Below, piece after piece: positions 14,488 through 24,088 of a stretch of DNA of 64,000 nt. Below the pieces are notes generated by a model. The model saw only the letters and a list, made by a program, of their open reading frames with translations. It ran no database searches and was not told the origin of the DNA. The position numbers and the translations under genes were made by a program. Numbering within the stretch: position 1 is the stretch's first letter; every line of letters begins with the position of its first letter. The DNA is from Larkinella sp051857545. Lineage in GTDB: Bacteria; Bacteroidota; Bacteroidia; Cytophagales; Spirosomataceae. The stretch covers positions 124,001 through 188,000 of the forward strand of contig NZ_JBPZHB010000008.1 of the NCBI RefSeq assembly GCF_051857545.1, written 5' to 3'.

Positions 14488-15771
14488 TCAGCGCGTCAGG
14501 CGATACAGCAGCAAAGCCGCCCGCTGAATCAGAAACGGGTATTCTTTCAGGTTGATGTTTTCCTCGATGCTATGCGCGCCTTTTCCCGACGCGCCGAGTC
14601 CGTCCAGACACGGCAGGTATTCCGCCACGAACGAAACGTCCCCCGCTCCCCGCGACCCCGGATCACCCGCCAGCACCGGCCCCAGGCCCATGTCGCGGCT
14701 GATCTGATCCACCACTTTCCGCAGGTTTTCGTTCTTTTCCGACGGTTCCATGGCCGGAATGCCGTCCTGAAACGTGATCGTCGCTTTGGTCAGCGGCAGG
14801 CTTTTTTCCACAATGTCGCGCATCCGGGCGCGGGCGCTTTCTTTCTGTTTTTCCGAAATAAACCGCAGATCCCCTTTCACCAGCGCCGACGGGGCCACGA
14901 TGTTGGTTTTTCCGGTGGTTTCGCCTTTGGCAGATTTGTTGTCATACCGTACTTCCGAACCACCGATCATCAGGCCCGGATTGAACGTCAGGTATTGCTC
15001 CTGCCCCAGGGCGCGCCGAAATTCGTTCAGAATCCGGGCGGATTCAAAAATGGCACCGTAGCCCAGATCACTGAAAATCCGCGACGAATGCCCCGTTCGG
15101 GCCACCACCTTGAGCGTCCAGCTACTCGAACCGCGCCGACCGGTGGTGACGTGGGTCAAGCCCTGCGCCCCTTCGAACGCCAGCGCCAGGTCGCATTTTT
15201 TGGCCCGTTCGATGAAATCCCTGCGGCTTTCGGGGCCGCCACTGCTTTCTTCGTCGCCCGTAAAATAGGCCGTTATCGACACGTCATCCAGCAATTTCTG
15301 GGCGTGTAACGCTTTCAATGCGGCCAAAATGAGCACGTTACCGCCTTTGATATCGTTGGCTCCCTGACCCGTAGCCGTCGAATCATTCACCCGCGTAAAG
15401 GGATCGAAGGGAAGACTTTTTTCAAAAACCGTATCCAGGTGTCCGATCAGAAACAGCTTTTTGCCGCGTTTGCCCTGCCGGGTGGCCACCAGATGCCCGG
15501 CGCGGTTGAGGGAATCGGGCAGGGCCACCCACTCGGTCTTGAAGCCCAGTTTTTCAAATTCGTCGGCCAGCAGTTTACCGTTTTCCCGGACGCCTTCCAG
15601 ATTGAGCGTTCCGCTGTTGATGTTGACGGTTTTCTCCAGAAACTTCTCCGTTTCGGGGTGAATTTGCCGGACGGTTGAAAGTATTTTTTTTTCAACCGGC
15701 GAAAGCGATTGGCCCCAGACACCGGGTGCGATGCCCAGCAATACGAAAGCGATGCGGTAGAATGTAGTCAT
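14488..15771 (-). CDS. M20 family zinc carboxypeptidase (glutamate carboxypeptidase type), secreted
   Basis: 427 aa with a signal peptide (MTTFYRIAFVLLGIAPGVWGQ). The metallopeptidase core has H111-x-D113 in FLIGHLDTVF, bridging D140 in QGANDIKGG, catalytic E174 and metal ligand E175 in TGDEESSGG, a metal ligand near FEGAQG (about 199) and a late GAGDVSF motif. The lid/dimerisation domain lies at about 205-315 (RRGSSSWTLKVVARTGHSSR). This is the pattern of carboxypeptidase G2 and related exported M20A peptidases, which remove C-terminal glutamate or other residues from peptides or folates. Precise substrate cannot be read. It heads a likely three-gene transcript. Confidence 0.88.
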   Translation of the reverse strand: MTTFYRIAFVLLGIAPGVWGQSLSPVEKKILSTVRQIHPETEKFLEKTVNINSGTLNLEGVRENGKLLADEFEKLGFKTEWVALPDSLNRAGHLVATRQGKRGKKLFLIGHLDTVFEKSLPFDPFTRVNDSTATGQGANDIKGGNVLILAALKALHAQKLLDDVSITAYFTGDEESSGGPESRRDFIERAKKCDLALAFEGAQGLTHVTTGRRGSSSWTLKVVARTGHSSRIFSDLGYGAIFESARILNEFRRALGQEQYLTFNPGLMIGGSEVRYDNKSAKGETTGKTNIVAPSALVKGDLRFISEKQKESARARMRDIVEKSLPLTKATITFQDGIPAMEPSEKNENLRKVVDQISRDMGLGPVLAGDPGSRGAGDVSFVAEYLPCLDGLGASGKGAHSIEENINLKEYPFLIQRAALLLYRLTR

Positions 15772-15995
15772 GTTGTCCAGTTTTTCAGGTTGATTCTCAA
15801 ATTAAGAAGCAGATTCAAGAAAACCGCTCTTTGCCGAAAAAAACCGGTTTCTGCTTCCCACGACCGTTCAATCATTCAATCCTTCATTCTGCCATTTGAT
15901 CGTTTCAACGGCTCATTTCGTCGGGCAGTAACTTCCTCATCTGCATTCAGGAGAAAAGCCCGGCTACTTTTAGCCCTGTCAATCTGAACGTTACC

Positions 15996-18287
15996 ATGAA
16001 AAAGAACCTTTTAATTCTGTTTTTGAGTCTTCTCGGGTTCCCGGCTCTGGCTCAACTTAAGCTTTACGTCACCGAAACCGGGGCGGGCAACGGCGATGGC
16101 ACCAGTTGGGCCAACGCCTACAACCAGACGCAGCTTCAACTAGCCATCGATGAAGGCTACCAGAGCGGTTCTGCCGAAGTCTGGGTGGCGCAGGGAACCT
16201 ATAAACCGCCCTACAATCCCAGTTTTTACCTTTCCGATGGCGTAACAATTTACGGCGGTTTTCCGGCAGGTGGCGGAACGATGGCGCAGCGAAATCCTAC
16301 GCTCCATGCCACGGTTCTGAGTGGCGAAGCGGGGGTGGACGGGGACCCGGCCGACAACCTGACACACGTCATTTTTACGATGAATGCCTCCAATACCGCC
16401 GTACTGGACGGTTTTGTCATCACGGGCGGCAACGCACCGGTTGGCAATCCGGCGGGCGGTGGCATTCTGAATGACGGTGGCAGTCCGACCATCCGAAATT
16501 GCCGTTTCATCGGAAACCGGGCCGTCATTGGAGCCGCTATCGCCAACTACAACGGCAGCCCGACCCTCATCAATTGTACGTTTATCGACAACGTTTCGTC
16601 TAACGGCGGTGGCGCTATTCTCAACTATGCTTCCGACAGCCAGTATGCCTTTCCCACCATTACCAACTGTACTTTCTACAACAACAGTGCGTCGCACGGA
16701 CGAGTCCTCTACACCTATGGAGCCGCCGGTCGCAGCAATCCAACGCTGACCAACTGCATTTTGTGGAACAACGGCGGGGCCACCAGCATCGGCAGCGAAG
16801 CCGGCAACACCGTGACCATTCGGTATTCGGCGCTTGAGGATGGGACGACCTATTACACCGACGCCGGCAACAACATAACCAATCATGATCCGCTGTTTGT
16901 CGACCCGGCCGGCAACGACCTGCGGTTGTCGCCCTGTTCACCGCTTCTCAATACCGGTCTGGCATCGGCCAACACCACCGAAAAAGACCTGGCGGGCCAA
17001 AACCGGATTCAGCAGAATGCCATCGACCTGGGCGCTTTCGAAATAGCCGCTATGACCGCCCCCAACCTGTCGTACAACGGTCAAACAAACACAACCGTCG
17101 CCCAAAACACGCCGAATATCGTGCTGACGGCCCCAAACTGTTCCGGAGAACTGGCCTGGGTCCGTACCAATCCGCTGGCTTCGGGTACGGGTTCGATTAC
17201 GGTTCCTACCGATGTCCTCGCTACCTACGTCTACACCGCCTTGTGCAAGGTCGGCACCTGCGTCAGTTTGCCCGCCAGCGCAACGGTAACCATTGTGCCG
17301 CCCGGTCAGGAACCCGAACCGCCCGTAGTTTCGGGGAATTTCGACGGCTATCTGGACAAAGTCGAATGCGGTTCATTCCGGGGCTGGGCCTGGGATAAAA
17401 ATCAACCCAACACGCCCATCACGCTCGAGTTCTTCGCCGACGCCCAAAGCATCGGTACGATTTCTGCCAACCTTTTCCGGCAGGATTTGAAGGATGCGGG
17501 GAAAGGCAACGGACAGCACGCGTATAGTTTCACGACGCCCCAAAGTCTGAAAGATGGCCAGAATCACGTCATTTCAGCCAAGGTGCAGAACTCGAATTAT
17601 ACGTTAAAATGGGCTCCGAAAATGCTGAATTGCAGCAACGGCAATCCCAATCCTGACCCGCCGGTGGTCGATCCGCCCGTGGGTAGTGGAAATTACGAAG
17701 GCTATCTGGACAAAGTCGAATGCAGTTCGTTCCGGGGCTGGGCCTGGGATGCAAGTCAACCCAACACGCCGGTTTCGGTGGAGTTCTTTGCCGACGGCCA
17801 GAGTCTGGGCTCCATAGTTGCCGATCTGTTCCGGCAGGACATTAAAGACGCCGGAAAAGGCAATGGCAAGCACGTATACCACTTCACGACGCCCGAAAGC
17901 ATACGGGATGCCCAACCACACCTCATTACGGCCAAAGTCCTGAACAGCAATTATACGCTGAAGTGGGCACCGAAGACGCTGACCTGCCCCAGTGCCACCC
18001 GCCGGGCTGTAGAATCGGCGGAAAACGGGACAACCTGGAAAGTAACGGTATTGGGGAATCCGGTAACGGGTCAGGCGTTCGACACCGAAATACAGAATGC
18101 GGAAGGCCAGCACCTGAGGTTTCACCTGACCGATCTGAACGGAAGAACGATTACCGAAACCTGGCTGGAGGTCGATCAGGCCATCCAACAAAACCGCCTG
18201 CCGTTCCTGAATCAACCGGCGGGAATGTATCTTCTGCGGGTGGCCGGGAGCCATCAGGTGCAGACGATCAAGATTCTGAAACGATAG
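15996..18287 (+). CDS. T9SS-exported parallel beta-helix protein with two GYLDxVEC domains
   Basis: 763 aa. The signal peptide is MKKNLLILFLSLLGFPALAQ. Residues 22-350 form a right-handed beta-helix of the choice-of-anchor type (DGTSWANAYNQTQLQLAI, VLDGFVITGGNAP, SPTIRNCRFIGN, PTLINCTFIDN, NPTLTNCILWNN, then the closing LNTGLASANTTEKDLAGQNR). An Ig-like strand-rich spacer follows at about 355-430. Two copies of a 95-residue domain come next (about 448-548 and 563-664), each starting GYLDKVEC, with GWAWD and FRQD motifs and ending APKxLxC. The last 85 residues are a type IX sorting domain (VLGNPVTGQ, LTDLNGRTI, GMYLLRVAG, KILKR). It is probably cell-surface or secreted and may bind or cleave polysaccharide; no catalytic site is identifiable. 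Confidence 0.85.
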   Translation: MKKNLLILFLSLLGFPALAQLKLYVTETGAGNGDGTSWANAYNQTQLQLAIDEGYQSGSAEVWVAQGTYKPPYNPSFYLSDGVTIYGGFPAGGGTMAQRNPTLHATVLSGEAGVDGDPADNLTHVIFTMNASNTAVLDGFVITGGNAPVGNPAGGGILNDGGSPTIRNCRFIGNRAVIGAAIANYNGSPTLINCTFIDNVSSNGGGAILNYASDSQYAFPTITNCTFYNNSASHGRVLYTYGAAGRSNPTLTNCILWNNGGATSIGSEAGNTVTIRYSALEDGTTYYTDAGNNITNHDPLFVDPAGNDLRLSPCSPLLNTGLASANTTEKDLAGQNRIQQNAIDLGAFEIAAMTAPNLSYNGQTNTTVAQNTPNIVLTAPNCSGELAWVRTNPLASGTGSITVPTDVLATYVYTALCKVGTCVSLPASATVTIVPPGQEPEPPVVSGNFDGYLDKVECGSFRGWAWDKNQPNTPITLEFFADAQSIGTISANLFRQDLKDAGKGNGQHAYSFTTPQSLKDGQNHVISAKVQNSNYTLKWAPKMLNCSNGNPNPDPPVVDPPVGSGNYEGYLDKVECSSFRGWAWDASQPNTPVSVEFFADGQSLGSIVADLFRQDIKDAGKGNGKHVYHFTTPESIRDAQPHLITAKVLNSNYTLKWAPKTLTCPSATRRAVESAENGTTWKVTVLGNPVTGQAFDTEIQNAEGQHLRFHLTDLNGRTITETWLEVDQAIQQNRLPFLNQPAGMYLLRVAGSHQVQTIKILKR

Positions 18288-18311
18288 AAAAAAACGGGCA
18301 GTTTCCGGTTT

Positions 18312-19460
18312 TCAGACCTGTTGCGAACTGGCAACGGGTTGCGGAACACAGACGACACGCGGAGCAACAACGGTTTGCCCGGCGTGTCGTCCCAGATTTT
18401 TCAGCATGTTGACGTGCGAACCCAGCGCATCCATCAACGAGGTTTTCTGGTAATACGGGAGTCCGAATTCCTGGGCCGTGGCCTGCACGATGGGCGCAAT
18501 GGCCGGATAATGCACGTGGCCGATCGACGGAAACAAGTGGTGTTCAATCTGGTAATTCAACCCGCCGATGAACCAGGACAAAACCCGGGAAACCGAGAAA
18601 TTGGCGGTGCTTTCCAGTTGATGAATGGCCCAGGCATTTTCAATATTGCCCTGATCGTTCCGAATCGGCGAGTGAACCTCTTCAATGATGTGCGCCAACT
18701 GAAAAATCACGCTCAGTACGAAGCCCGCGACAAAGTTCATCAGCAGAAAACCGAGCGCCCACTGTCCGAACGTGATGTCGGTTAATACCAGCGGCAATAC
18801 GCCGACAAAAACCACATAAAACAGTTTGCCCGCCAGTAGAATCAGAATTTCGCGCGACGAAAACGGCTTGGTCAGTTTCGATTTGGACTTCCGATTGAAC
18901 TCCCCGATCTGCTTAAAATCCTTCACCAGAAAGGAGAAGGTCATCAAACCGTACAGCAAAAAGGCATAAATGTGCTGGTAGCGGTGCATTTTTTGCAGGC
19001 GTTGCTGGTCGCACAACCGCAGGAACGGTTTTCCCGTAATGTCGCTGTCCAACTGGTCGATGTTGGTGTAGGTATGGTGCAGGGTGTTGTGCTGAACTTT
19101 CCAGTTATAGACGTTGCCGCCGAGCAGATACAGACTGCCGCTAAACAGCGTATTGACCCAGGGTGAAGTTGAAAACGAACCGTGGTTGGCGTCGTGCATG
19201 ACCGACATCCCCACGCCGGCAATCCCGATTCCCATGATGCCCGATAGAATCAGCATCGCCCAGGCCGGAAATAAATTGGTCAGAATCAGGATGTAAGGAA
19301 CCAGATACAGGCTGAGCATAAAAATCGCTTTGCCCACCATAGGCGAGCCGCCGGATTTGCAAAGGGCGTTTTCCTGGAAGTACTGCTCAATTCTCGTACG
19401 GAGTACCGGAAAAAAAGTAGACTTGTCTTTGTTCAGAAACTTTACGTTTGTAGTCGTCAT
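18312..19460 (-). CDS. Membrane fatty acid desaturase
   Basis: 382 aa di-iron desaturase of the front-end/acyl-lipid type. The three histidine boxes are HDANH (89-93), HNTLHH (124-129) and QIEHH (304-308); the glutamine in QIEHH is typical of delta-5/delta-6-like and linoleoyl-CoA desaturase relatives. Two pairs of transmembrane helices (about 45-80 and 205-258) flank the boxes. No fused cytochrome b5 domain is present. It would introduce a double bond into membrane acyl chains using O2 and an electron carrier. Regiospecificity is not predictable. It is a single gene, with a 329-bp divergent promoter region shared with the zinc dehydrogenase gene. Confidence 0.92.
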   Translation of the reverse strand: MTTTNVKFLNKDKSTFFPVLRTRIEQYFQENALCKSGGSPMVGKAIFMLSLYLVPYILILTNLFPAWAMLILSGIMGIGIAGVGMSVMHDANHGSFSTSPWVNTLFSGSLYLLGGNVYNWKVQHNTLHHTYTNIDQLDSDITGKPFLRLCDQQRLQKMHRYQHIYAFLLYGLMTFSFLVKDFKQIGEFNRKSKSKLTKPFSSREILILLAGKLFYVVFVGVLPLVLTDITFGQWALGFLLMNFVAGFVLSVIFQLAHIIEEVHSPIRNDQGNIENAWAIHQLESTANFSVSRVLSWFIGGLNYQIEHHLFPSIGHVHYPAIAPIVQATAQEFGLPYYQKTSLMDALGSHVNMLKNLGRHAGQTVVAPRVVCVPQPVASSQQV

Positions 19461-19789
19461 GTTTAACTTCTTGGGTTACTAGGTACCTGTCAACCGGTTA
19501 TCCACTGACGACTGTATCGCTCCCCTACTTCTAAATTGTGCGTATTGCTGCTTTTGCTAACAATGTATATCTTATAACGTTGAAAACCGTATTTTATACT
19601 GTGTCTATTAAATATATATATTAATAACACTTCCGGGTTCGTCCTCCGTGCAGTCCACCAAATGCGGTCGATCGCAGCCAGTATGATAAAATAGCATACG
19701 AATCGGGCATTAAAACAGAACCGATCTTCAACTATTTACTTTTCCTTTGCAGGAGAAATATAAGCGGGGCAAATGACACCCGACAAGAA
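19461..19789. other. Gene-free divergent intergenic region
   Basis: 329 bp between the desaturase and zinc dehydrogenase starts. The middle is strongly AT-rich with an AAATATATATATTAATAA tract near 19609-19627. It must hold both promoters, but no exact TTG/TAnnTTTG pair was found on either strand. Nothing else is recognisable. Confidence 0.5.
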
Positions 19790-20809
19790 ATGGAAACACT
19801 CGTATGCACCACGCCCGGCCAGTTTGAATACCGTCCCGGCATAAAACCGGAGCTGACTCCGGGCCACGCCATCGTAAAAATTCAGCGCATTGGCATCTGC
19901 GGAACCGACCTGCACGCCTTTGAAGGAACGCAGCCGTTTTTCGAATATCCCCGGATTCTGGGTCACGAACTGGCGGGAGAACTGGTCGATTTCGACGATG
20001 CACCCGGTTTTCAGAAAGGCGAACGGATTACGTTCATGCCCTATTTCTACTGCGGAACCTGCGTGGCCTGCCGCGTCGGAAAAACCAATTGCTGCGCCCA
20101 GCTTCGGGTTTCGGGTGTTCACATCGACGGCGGTATGGTCGAATACCTGAGCGTTCCGAGCTATTCGCTGATTCACGGCGACGGCCTGAGCCTGGACGAA
20201 CTGGCCCTGGCCGAACCGCTGTCCATCGGTGCCCACGGCATTCGGCGGGCGGATGTGCAGCCCGGCGAGTTTGTGCTGGTGGTGGGCGCCGGGCCGATCG
20301 GTCTGGGAGTCATGGAGTTTGCCCGGATTGCGGGTGGTCAGGTCATCGCGATGGATGTCAACGAATCCCGGCTGGCGTTTTGTCGGGAGAAACTCCGGGT
20401 GCCCTACACCATCGACGCCCGCTCGGCCGATGTGGTTGAACAACTCCGCGAAATGACCAACGGCGACATGCCGACCGTGATTGTCGACGCCACCGGCAAC
20501 CGGACGGCCATCAACAACGCCTTTCAGTATATGGCCCACGGTGGGCGGTATGTCCTGGTCGGTTTGCAACGGGGTGACGTCTCTTTGAGCCATCCGGAAT
20601 TTCACAAACGCGAAGCCACGCTGATGAGCAGCCGGAATGCTACCCGGCAGGATTTCGAACACGTTCTGGCCTGTCAGAAAAAAGGGTTGATCGATCCGGT
20701 TACCTACATTACGCACCGGGTTCAGTTTGGTCAGGTCCGGGACGAATTCGCCGGCTGGCTGAATCCGGCCAACGGCGTGATCAAAGCGATGGTGGAACTG
20801 AATACGTAA
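19790..20809 (+). CDS. Zinc-binding MDR alcohol/sugar-acid dehydrogenase
   Basis: 339 aa cytoplasmic zinc medium-chain dehydrogenase. Catalytic zinc ligands are C37 (GICGTDLHAF), H59/E60 (ILGHELAGE) and E142 or so in LAEPLSIG. The structural zinc lobe is C88, C91, C94 and C101/C102 in CGTCVACRVGKTNCC. The Rossmann motif VVGAGPIGLGVMEFA starts near 164. Overall it resembles the YjjN/LgoD and sorbitol/L-threonine-3-dehydrogenase-like branch that oxidises sugar alcohols or aldonates with NAD. The real threonine dehydrogenase of this window is a different SDR enzyme at 37.8 kb, so a sugar-derived substrate is more likely here. No sugar catabolic genes are adjacent. Confidence 0.88.
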   Translation: METLVCTTPGQFEYRPGIKPELTPGHAIVKIQRIGICGTDLHAFEGTQPFFEYPRILGHELAGELVDFDDAPGFQKGERITFMPYFYCGTCVACRVGKTNCCAQLRVSGVHIDGGMVEYLSVPSYSLIHGDGLSLDELALAEPLSIGAHGIRRADVQPGEFVLVVGAGPIGLGVMEFARIAGGQVIAMDVNESRLAFCREKLRVPYTIDARSADVVEQLREMTNGDMPTVIVDATGNRTAINNAFQYMAHGGRYVLVGLQRGDVSLSHPEFHKREATLMSSRNATRQDFEHVLACQKKGLIDPVTYITHRVQFGQVRDEFAGWLNPANGVIKAMVELNT

Positions 20810-20897
20810 TCCGGCAGCGTTTACACCCGTAACCACCCGGTTTTTGCGGCAAAAACAGTAGGGTTCCCGCGCTGAATTTGGTATCTTGCTTTTACAT

Positions 20898-21488
20898 ATG
20901 AAAGACATTAAAGACCGTTCGCGCAGGCTTCGATTCTACCGAAAAATTCACGGGGTATTGGGCGGAACCCTCTTCTTCTTTTTCTTAATCATTGCGGTGA
21001 CGGGGCTGCTGTTGGGTTGGAAAAAACATTCCGGCGGGGTATTACTGGCCAAATCGTACAAAGGCGTTTCGGCCGATCCGAAAACCTGGCTGCCCGTCGA
21101 TTCGCTCCAGAAAATTGCGTTCAACACGCTGCGGGATTCGGTTTCCGCCGAGCTGTCGACGGAACTGGACCGGATCGACATTCGTCCGCAGAAAGGCATG
21201 GTGAAATTTGTGTTTGCCGATCACTACGCGGGTATTCAACTGGATTGCGCCACCGGCCAGGTCTTACACATCGAAACCCGCCGGTCCGATTTCATCGAAA
21301 AACTACACGACGGTTCCTACCTCGACGCCCTGGTCAAACTGGACGAACAACCGTTCAAACTCCTCTATACCAGCATCATGGGCATCGTGCTGATCCTGTT
21401 TTCAGTCACCGGTTTTTACCTCTACTACGGCCCGAAACGGATTCGACAGGAGAAGCTGACGCGGTCGGCCAAACCGGTGATTCAATAA
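20898..21488 (+). CDS. PepSY-associated transmembrane protein
   Basis: 196 aa inner-membrane protein of the PepSY-TM (PF03929-like) family. After a basic N-terminus (MKDIKDRSRRLRFYRKIHGVLGG) comes one helix, FFFFLIIAVTGLLLGW, then a periplasmic PepSY-like domain (60-150, with KFVFADHYAGIQLDCATGQVL), and a second helix, ILFSVTGFYLYYG, before a short basic tail. Such proteins accompany siderophore or heme TonB receptors in Bacteroidota and are thought to act in iron reduction or release in the periplasm. A convergent TonB receptor gene lies just beyond the heptamer array, in agreement with that. The ATG is chosen over a TTG four codons upstream. Confidence 0.85.
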   Translation: MKDIKDRSRRLRFYRKIHGVLGGTLFFFFLIIAVTGLLLGWKKHSGGVLLAKSYKGVSADPKTWLPVDSLQKIAFNTLRDSVSAELSTELDRIDIRPQKGMVKFVFADHYAGIQLDCATGQVLHIETRRSDFIEKLHDGSYLDALVKLDEQPFKLLYTSIMGIVLILFSVTGFYLYYGPKRIRQEKLTRSAKPVIQ

Positions 21489-21610
21489 CGGTTTACGGTT
21501 TACGGTTTACGGTTTACGGTTTACGGTTTACGGTTTACGGTTTACGGTTTACGGTTTACGGTTTACGGTTTACGGTTTACGGTTTACGGTTTACGGTTTA
21601 CGGTTTACGG
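21489..21610. repeat. Tandem heptamer array (CGGTTTA), 17.4 copies
   Basis: 122 bp of uninterrupted, perfect CGGTTTA repeats starting one base after the stop codon of the PepSY gene. Perfect 7-nt units make it a strong candidate for copy-number variation by slippage. It lies between convergent genes, so changes would alter the intergenic RNA and not a reading frame. Confidence 0.97.
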
Positions 21611-21645
21611 TGGCTAACTTGCGTCAGCCACCGTAAACCGTAAAC
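21596..21645. terminator. Hairpin formed by the heptamer array and an inverted half-copy
   Basis: The last two array units plus GGTGGCT (21596-21615) pair perfectly over 20 bp with 21626-21645. The 10-nt loop is AACTTGCGTC, so TGCGTCAGCCA spans the loop and the right arm. It probably terminates transcription from the PepSY gene and the convergent TonB receptor gene. Same design as 6093-6174. Confidence 0.8.
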
Positions 21646-21667
21646 TGAAAACCGACTTAAAACCGCC

Positions 21668-24073
21668 TTAAAACCTCGCCCGCAGCGAAACGATGACGTT
21701 CCGGCCCGGGGCCACGATTCCCGAACTGTAGGGACGATACCGCTGATCGGTGAAGTTTTCCACCCCCGCATTGATCGACAGCAGATCCGTGAGTTGGTAG
21801 TGCGCCTTGAAATTCAGCGTGTACCAGCCCGGCGAATACGGTTTTCCGTCGGCGTCGATGGCGTACATGTAATCCTTGCCCTGCTCTTCCTGCGCCAGCT
21901 CGTTGTTGGCGACCTTGTCATTGTACATCCCGTAGAGTTCCAGCCGCAGCTTTTTGGCCGTATAACTCAGCCGCGTGATGCCGAACCAGGGAGCCGCATG
22001 GCGCAACGGACTGGTGGTGCCATCGTCCAGTTCTTCGTCACCCTTCTGGTAAGTAAAGTGTGACGAAAGACCGAATCCGGCTGGCAACTTGATTTCCAGA
22101 CCAGCCTGAATCCCGTAGACCGTCGCTTTGGCCGCATTCTGAATCGCCTGAACCTGACTCAATTCGCCGTTGTACTGAATGCTGTCCTGACCGTTCAGCG
22201 TGAAATTCCGCCGAACCAGCGCGTTGTCCAGATACGTGTAATACGCCGTCAAGTCGACTTTTACACGGTTTCCGAAGACTTTGGCAACGCCCAATTCCGC
22301 ATTGTAGGCATACTCCGCCTTCAGATTCGGATTGGGAATGACCACCGAACCCGGCTCCGATTCAAACACCTTTCCGACATCATCGACGTTGGGCGAGCGA
22401 AAACCGGTGGACAAATTCGCACTCAAACTCCAGGTGCTGGCCGGGTGATAAACCAGTCCCGCGCTGCCGGTCAGGGCACCGTTGTTAAGTTTCGCGGTGG
22501 TAAACGGGAACGGGTAAAACGTGGTTTCGAACTTCGAATTCAGGACAAACTGGTTGTAGCGCGCTCCGGCCTGAAACGTCACTTTGTCGCTGGCTTTTAG
22601 CTGGTACGTCAGGTAAGCCGCATACGACGCCCAGTTCGATTTGGGGTAGCGCGGGGCACCCGGCACGGACACATTTGTGGAAATATCCAGATTGGTAGCC
22701 GTCGAAATCACGTCGTTGTAGATCGCTTCCAGTCCGTAAAACAGCTTTTGTTTGTCGTTCAACTGCTTGTTGAAGTCGATACTGGCCGAAAAAGCATTTA
22801 CTTTTTCGAGCGTCGTCCGCCGTTCCGAATCGTTCAGGTCGCGGTCGATGCGGCTTTCTTCAAAAAACTGGTGGGCCAGCCGGATGCTCATCTGGTCGTA
22901 TAATCCTCCGCTTGCGGTATTCGTGATGGTCAGGTTGTTCATCATCCATTCCTGCGGGCCGTAGTTCCATTCCGCACTGCGCGGCAGATTCCGGCGGTAG
23001 CGCAAAAGCCGGTCGTAGCGTGCGTAGTTGGATGTGGTCGAATACTGAAAACCGTAGTTAAAATCCCAGCGATCGTTCGGTTTGAACCGAATTTTCTGCA
23101 TCAGATTGATCTGCGAATAGCCCGTCGGACGCTGCACCCGCTGGTCCTGGTTCTGAATCACCCGGTCTTCGCTGTCGATCCGCTCGACGTATTCCTTGCG
23201 GAGGTATTCTTCCGGCCCGTGCGAACCCATGCGCAAATCGCCGAAATCGTTGTGGGAAATGCTGGTGGCAATTCCCCACTTTTTCCAGCCGACACTGACG
23301 TCGGCGTGGCCCGTCAGCTCACTGTTGGCGGACGAATACCGCCCCACCACCGAACCCGACACCAGCGGTTTTGCACTGTCCGACAATTTAGGCATCAGCG
23401 TATAGAAACTCATCACGCCCCCAATGGCATCGCTGCCGTACATGACCGAACCCGGCCCAAAAACCACCTCCGTATTTTCGATGGAAAAAGGATCGAGCGA
23501 AATCACATTTTGCAGGTTCCCACTCCGAAAAATAGCGGTATTCATCCGCACGCCGTCGACCGTAATCAGCAGACGGTTGGTCGAAAAACCGCGAATCATC
23601 GGGCTTCCTCCGCCCTGCTGGCTTTTCTGGATGAACACTTCGCCGGATTGGCCCAGCAGATCGGCGGCAGTCTGCGGATTCTGAAACGCCACGTCTTTGG
23701 CCGAGATTGTCGTAATTTTGACCGGCACATCCCGGCTCGACTGATTCCAGCGATTGGCCGTCACCACCACCTGATCCAGCGACAGCGACGACGGTTTGAG
23801 GTACAGAGACAACCCGGCTTTCGCCAGTTCGTCGTAACTGACGGTTTGGGTCTGATAGCCAACGGATCGGATTTCGATCCGGTCAGCGCCTTTAAAAGCG
23901 GTGATGTCTACCTTGCCTTTGGCTCCTGAAAGGAGCAAAACCGTCGGTTCCTGGCTCGAAAGCGTCACCCGTTCGAGCGGCCGGGAATCTTCCCGGTCTT
24001 TGATGGCAATCACCTGGGCGTAGCTTTCCGCGTAGGCCCCGAGCAACGCCCAGAGAATTATATTTTTTTTCAT
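21668..24073 (-). CDS. TonB-dependent outer-membrane receptor (heme/siderophore type)
   Basis: 801 aa. The signal peptide is MKKNIILWALLGAYAESYAQ. A short carboxypeptidase-regulatory-like domain (about 20-95) precedes a TonB-box/plug region (SLDQVVVTANRWNQSSRDVP, then GEVFIQKSQQGGGSPMIRGFSTNRLLITVDGVRMN and GSVMYGSDAIGGVMSF), then a 22-strand barrel ending VIVSLRARF with an aromatic last residue. The IRGFSTNRLLITVDGVRMNTAIFRSGN segment is typical of hemoglobin/transferrin/heme-type receptors. It probably imports an iron source with energy from TonB. Convergent with a PepSY membrane protein gene and downstream of a small unknown secreted-protein gene on the same strand. The exact ligand is not predictable. 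Confidence 0.9.
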   Translation of the reverse strand: MKKNIILWALLGAYAESYAQVIAIKDREDSRPLERVTLSSQEPTVLLLSGAKGKVDITAFKGADRIEIRSVGYQTQTVSYDELAKAGLSLYLKPSSLSLDQVVVTANRWNQSSRDVPVKITTISAKDVAFQNPQTAADLLGQSGEVFIQKSQQGGGSPMIRGFSTNRLLITVDGVRMNTAIFRSGNLQNVISLDPFSIENTEVVFGPGSVMYGSDAIGGVMSFYTLMPKLSDSAKPLVSGSVVGRYSSANSELTGHADVSVGWKKWGIATSISHNDFGDLRMGSHGPEEYLRKEYVERIDSEDRVIQNQDQRVQRPTGYSQINLMQKIRFKPNDRWDFNYGFQYSTTSNYARYDRLLRYRRNLPRSAEWNYGPQEWMMNNLTITNTASGGLYDQMSIRLAHQFFEESRIDRDLNDSERRTTLEKVNAFSASIDFNKQLNDKQKLFYGLEAIYNDVISTATNLDISTNVSVPGAPRYPKSNWASYAAYLTYQLKASDKVTFQAGARYNQFVLNSKFETTFYPFPFTTAKLNNGALTGSAGLVYHPASTWSLSANLSTGFRSPNVDDVGKVFESEPGSVVIPNPNLKAEYAYNAELGVAKVFGNRVKVDLTAYYTYLDNALVRRNFTLNGQDSIQYNGELSQVQAIQNAAKATVYGIQAGLEIKLPAGFGLSSHFTYQKGDEELDDGTTSPLRHAAPWFGITRLSYTAKKLRLELYGMYNDKVANNELAQEEQGKDYMYAIDADGKPYSPGWYTLNFKAHYQLTDLLSINAGVENFTDQRYRPYSSGIVAPGRNVIVSLRARF

Positions 24074-24088
24074 AGCTTACCGGTTAGG

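Noticed and set aside
19790..20809. Zinc MDR enzyme as threonine dehydrogenase
   Set aside because: The motif set would allow it, but an SDR threonine dehydrogenase adjacent to kbl already fills this role, and the closest family features point to sugar-acid or polyol dehydrogenases.
21489..21610. Telomere-like or origin-type repeat
   Set aside because: The heptamer array is short, internal, and located between convergent genes with a hairpin end; no replication genes or DnaA boxes are nearby.
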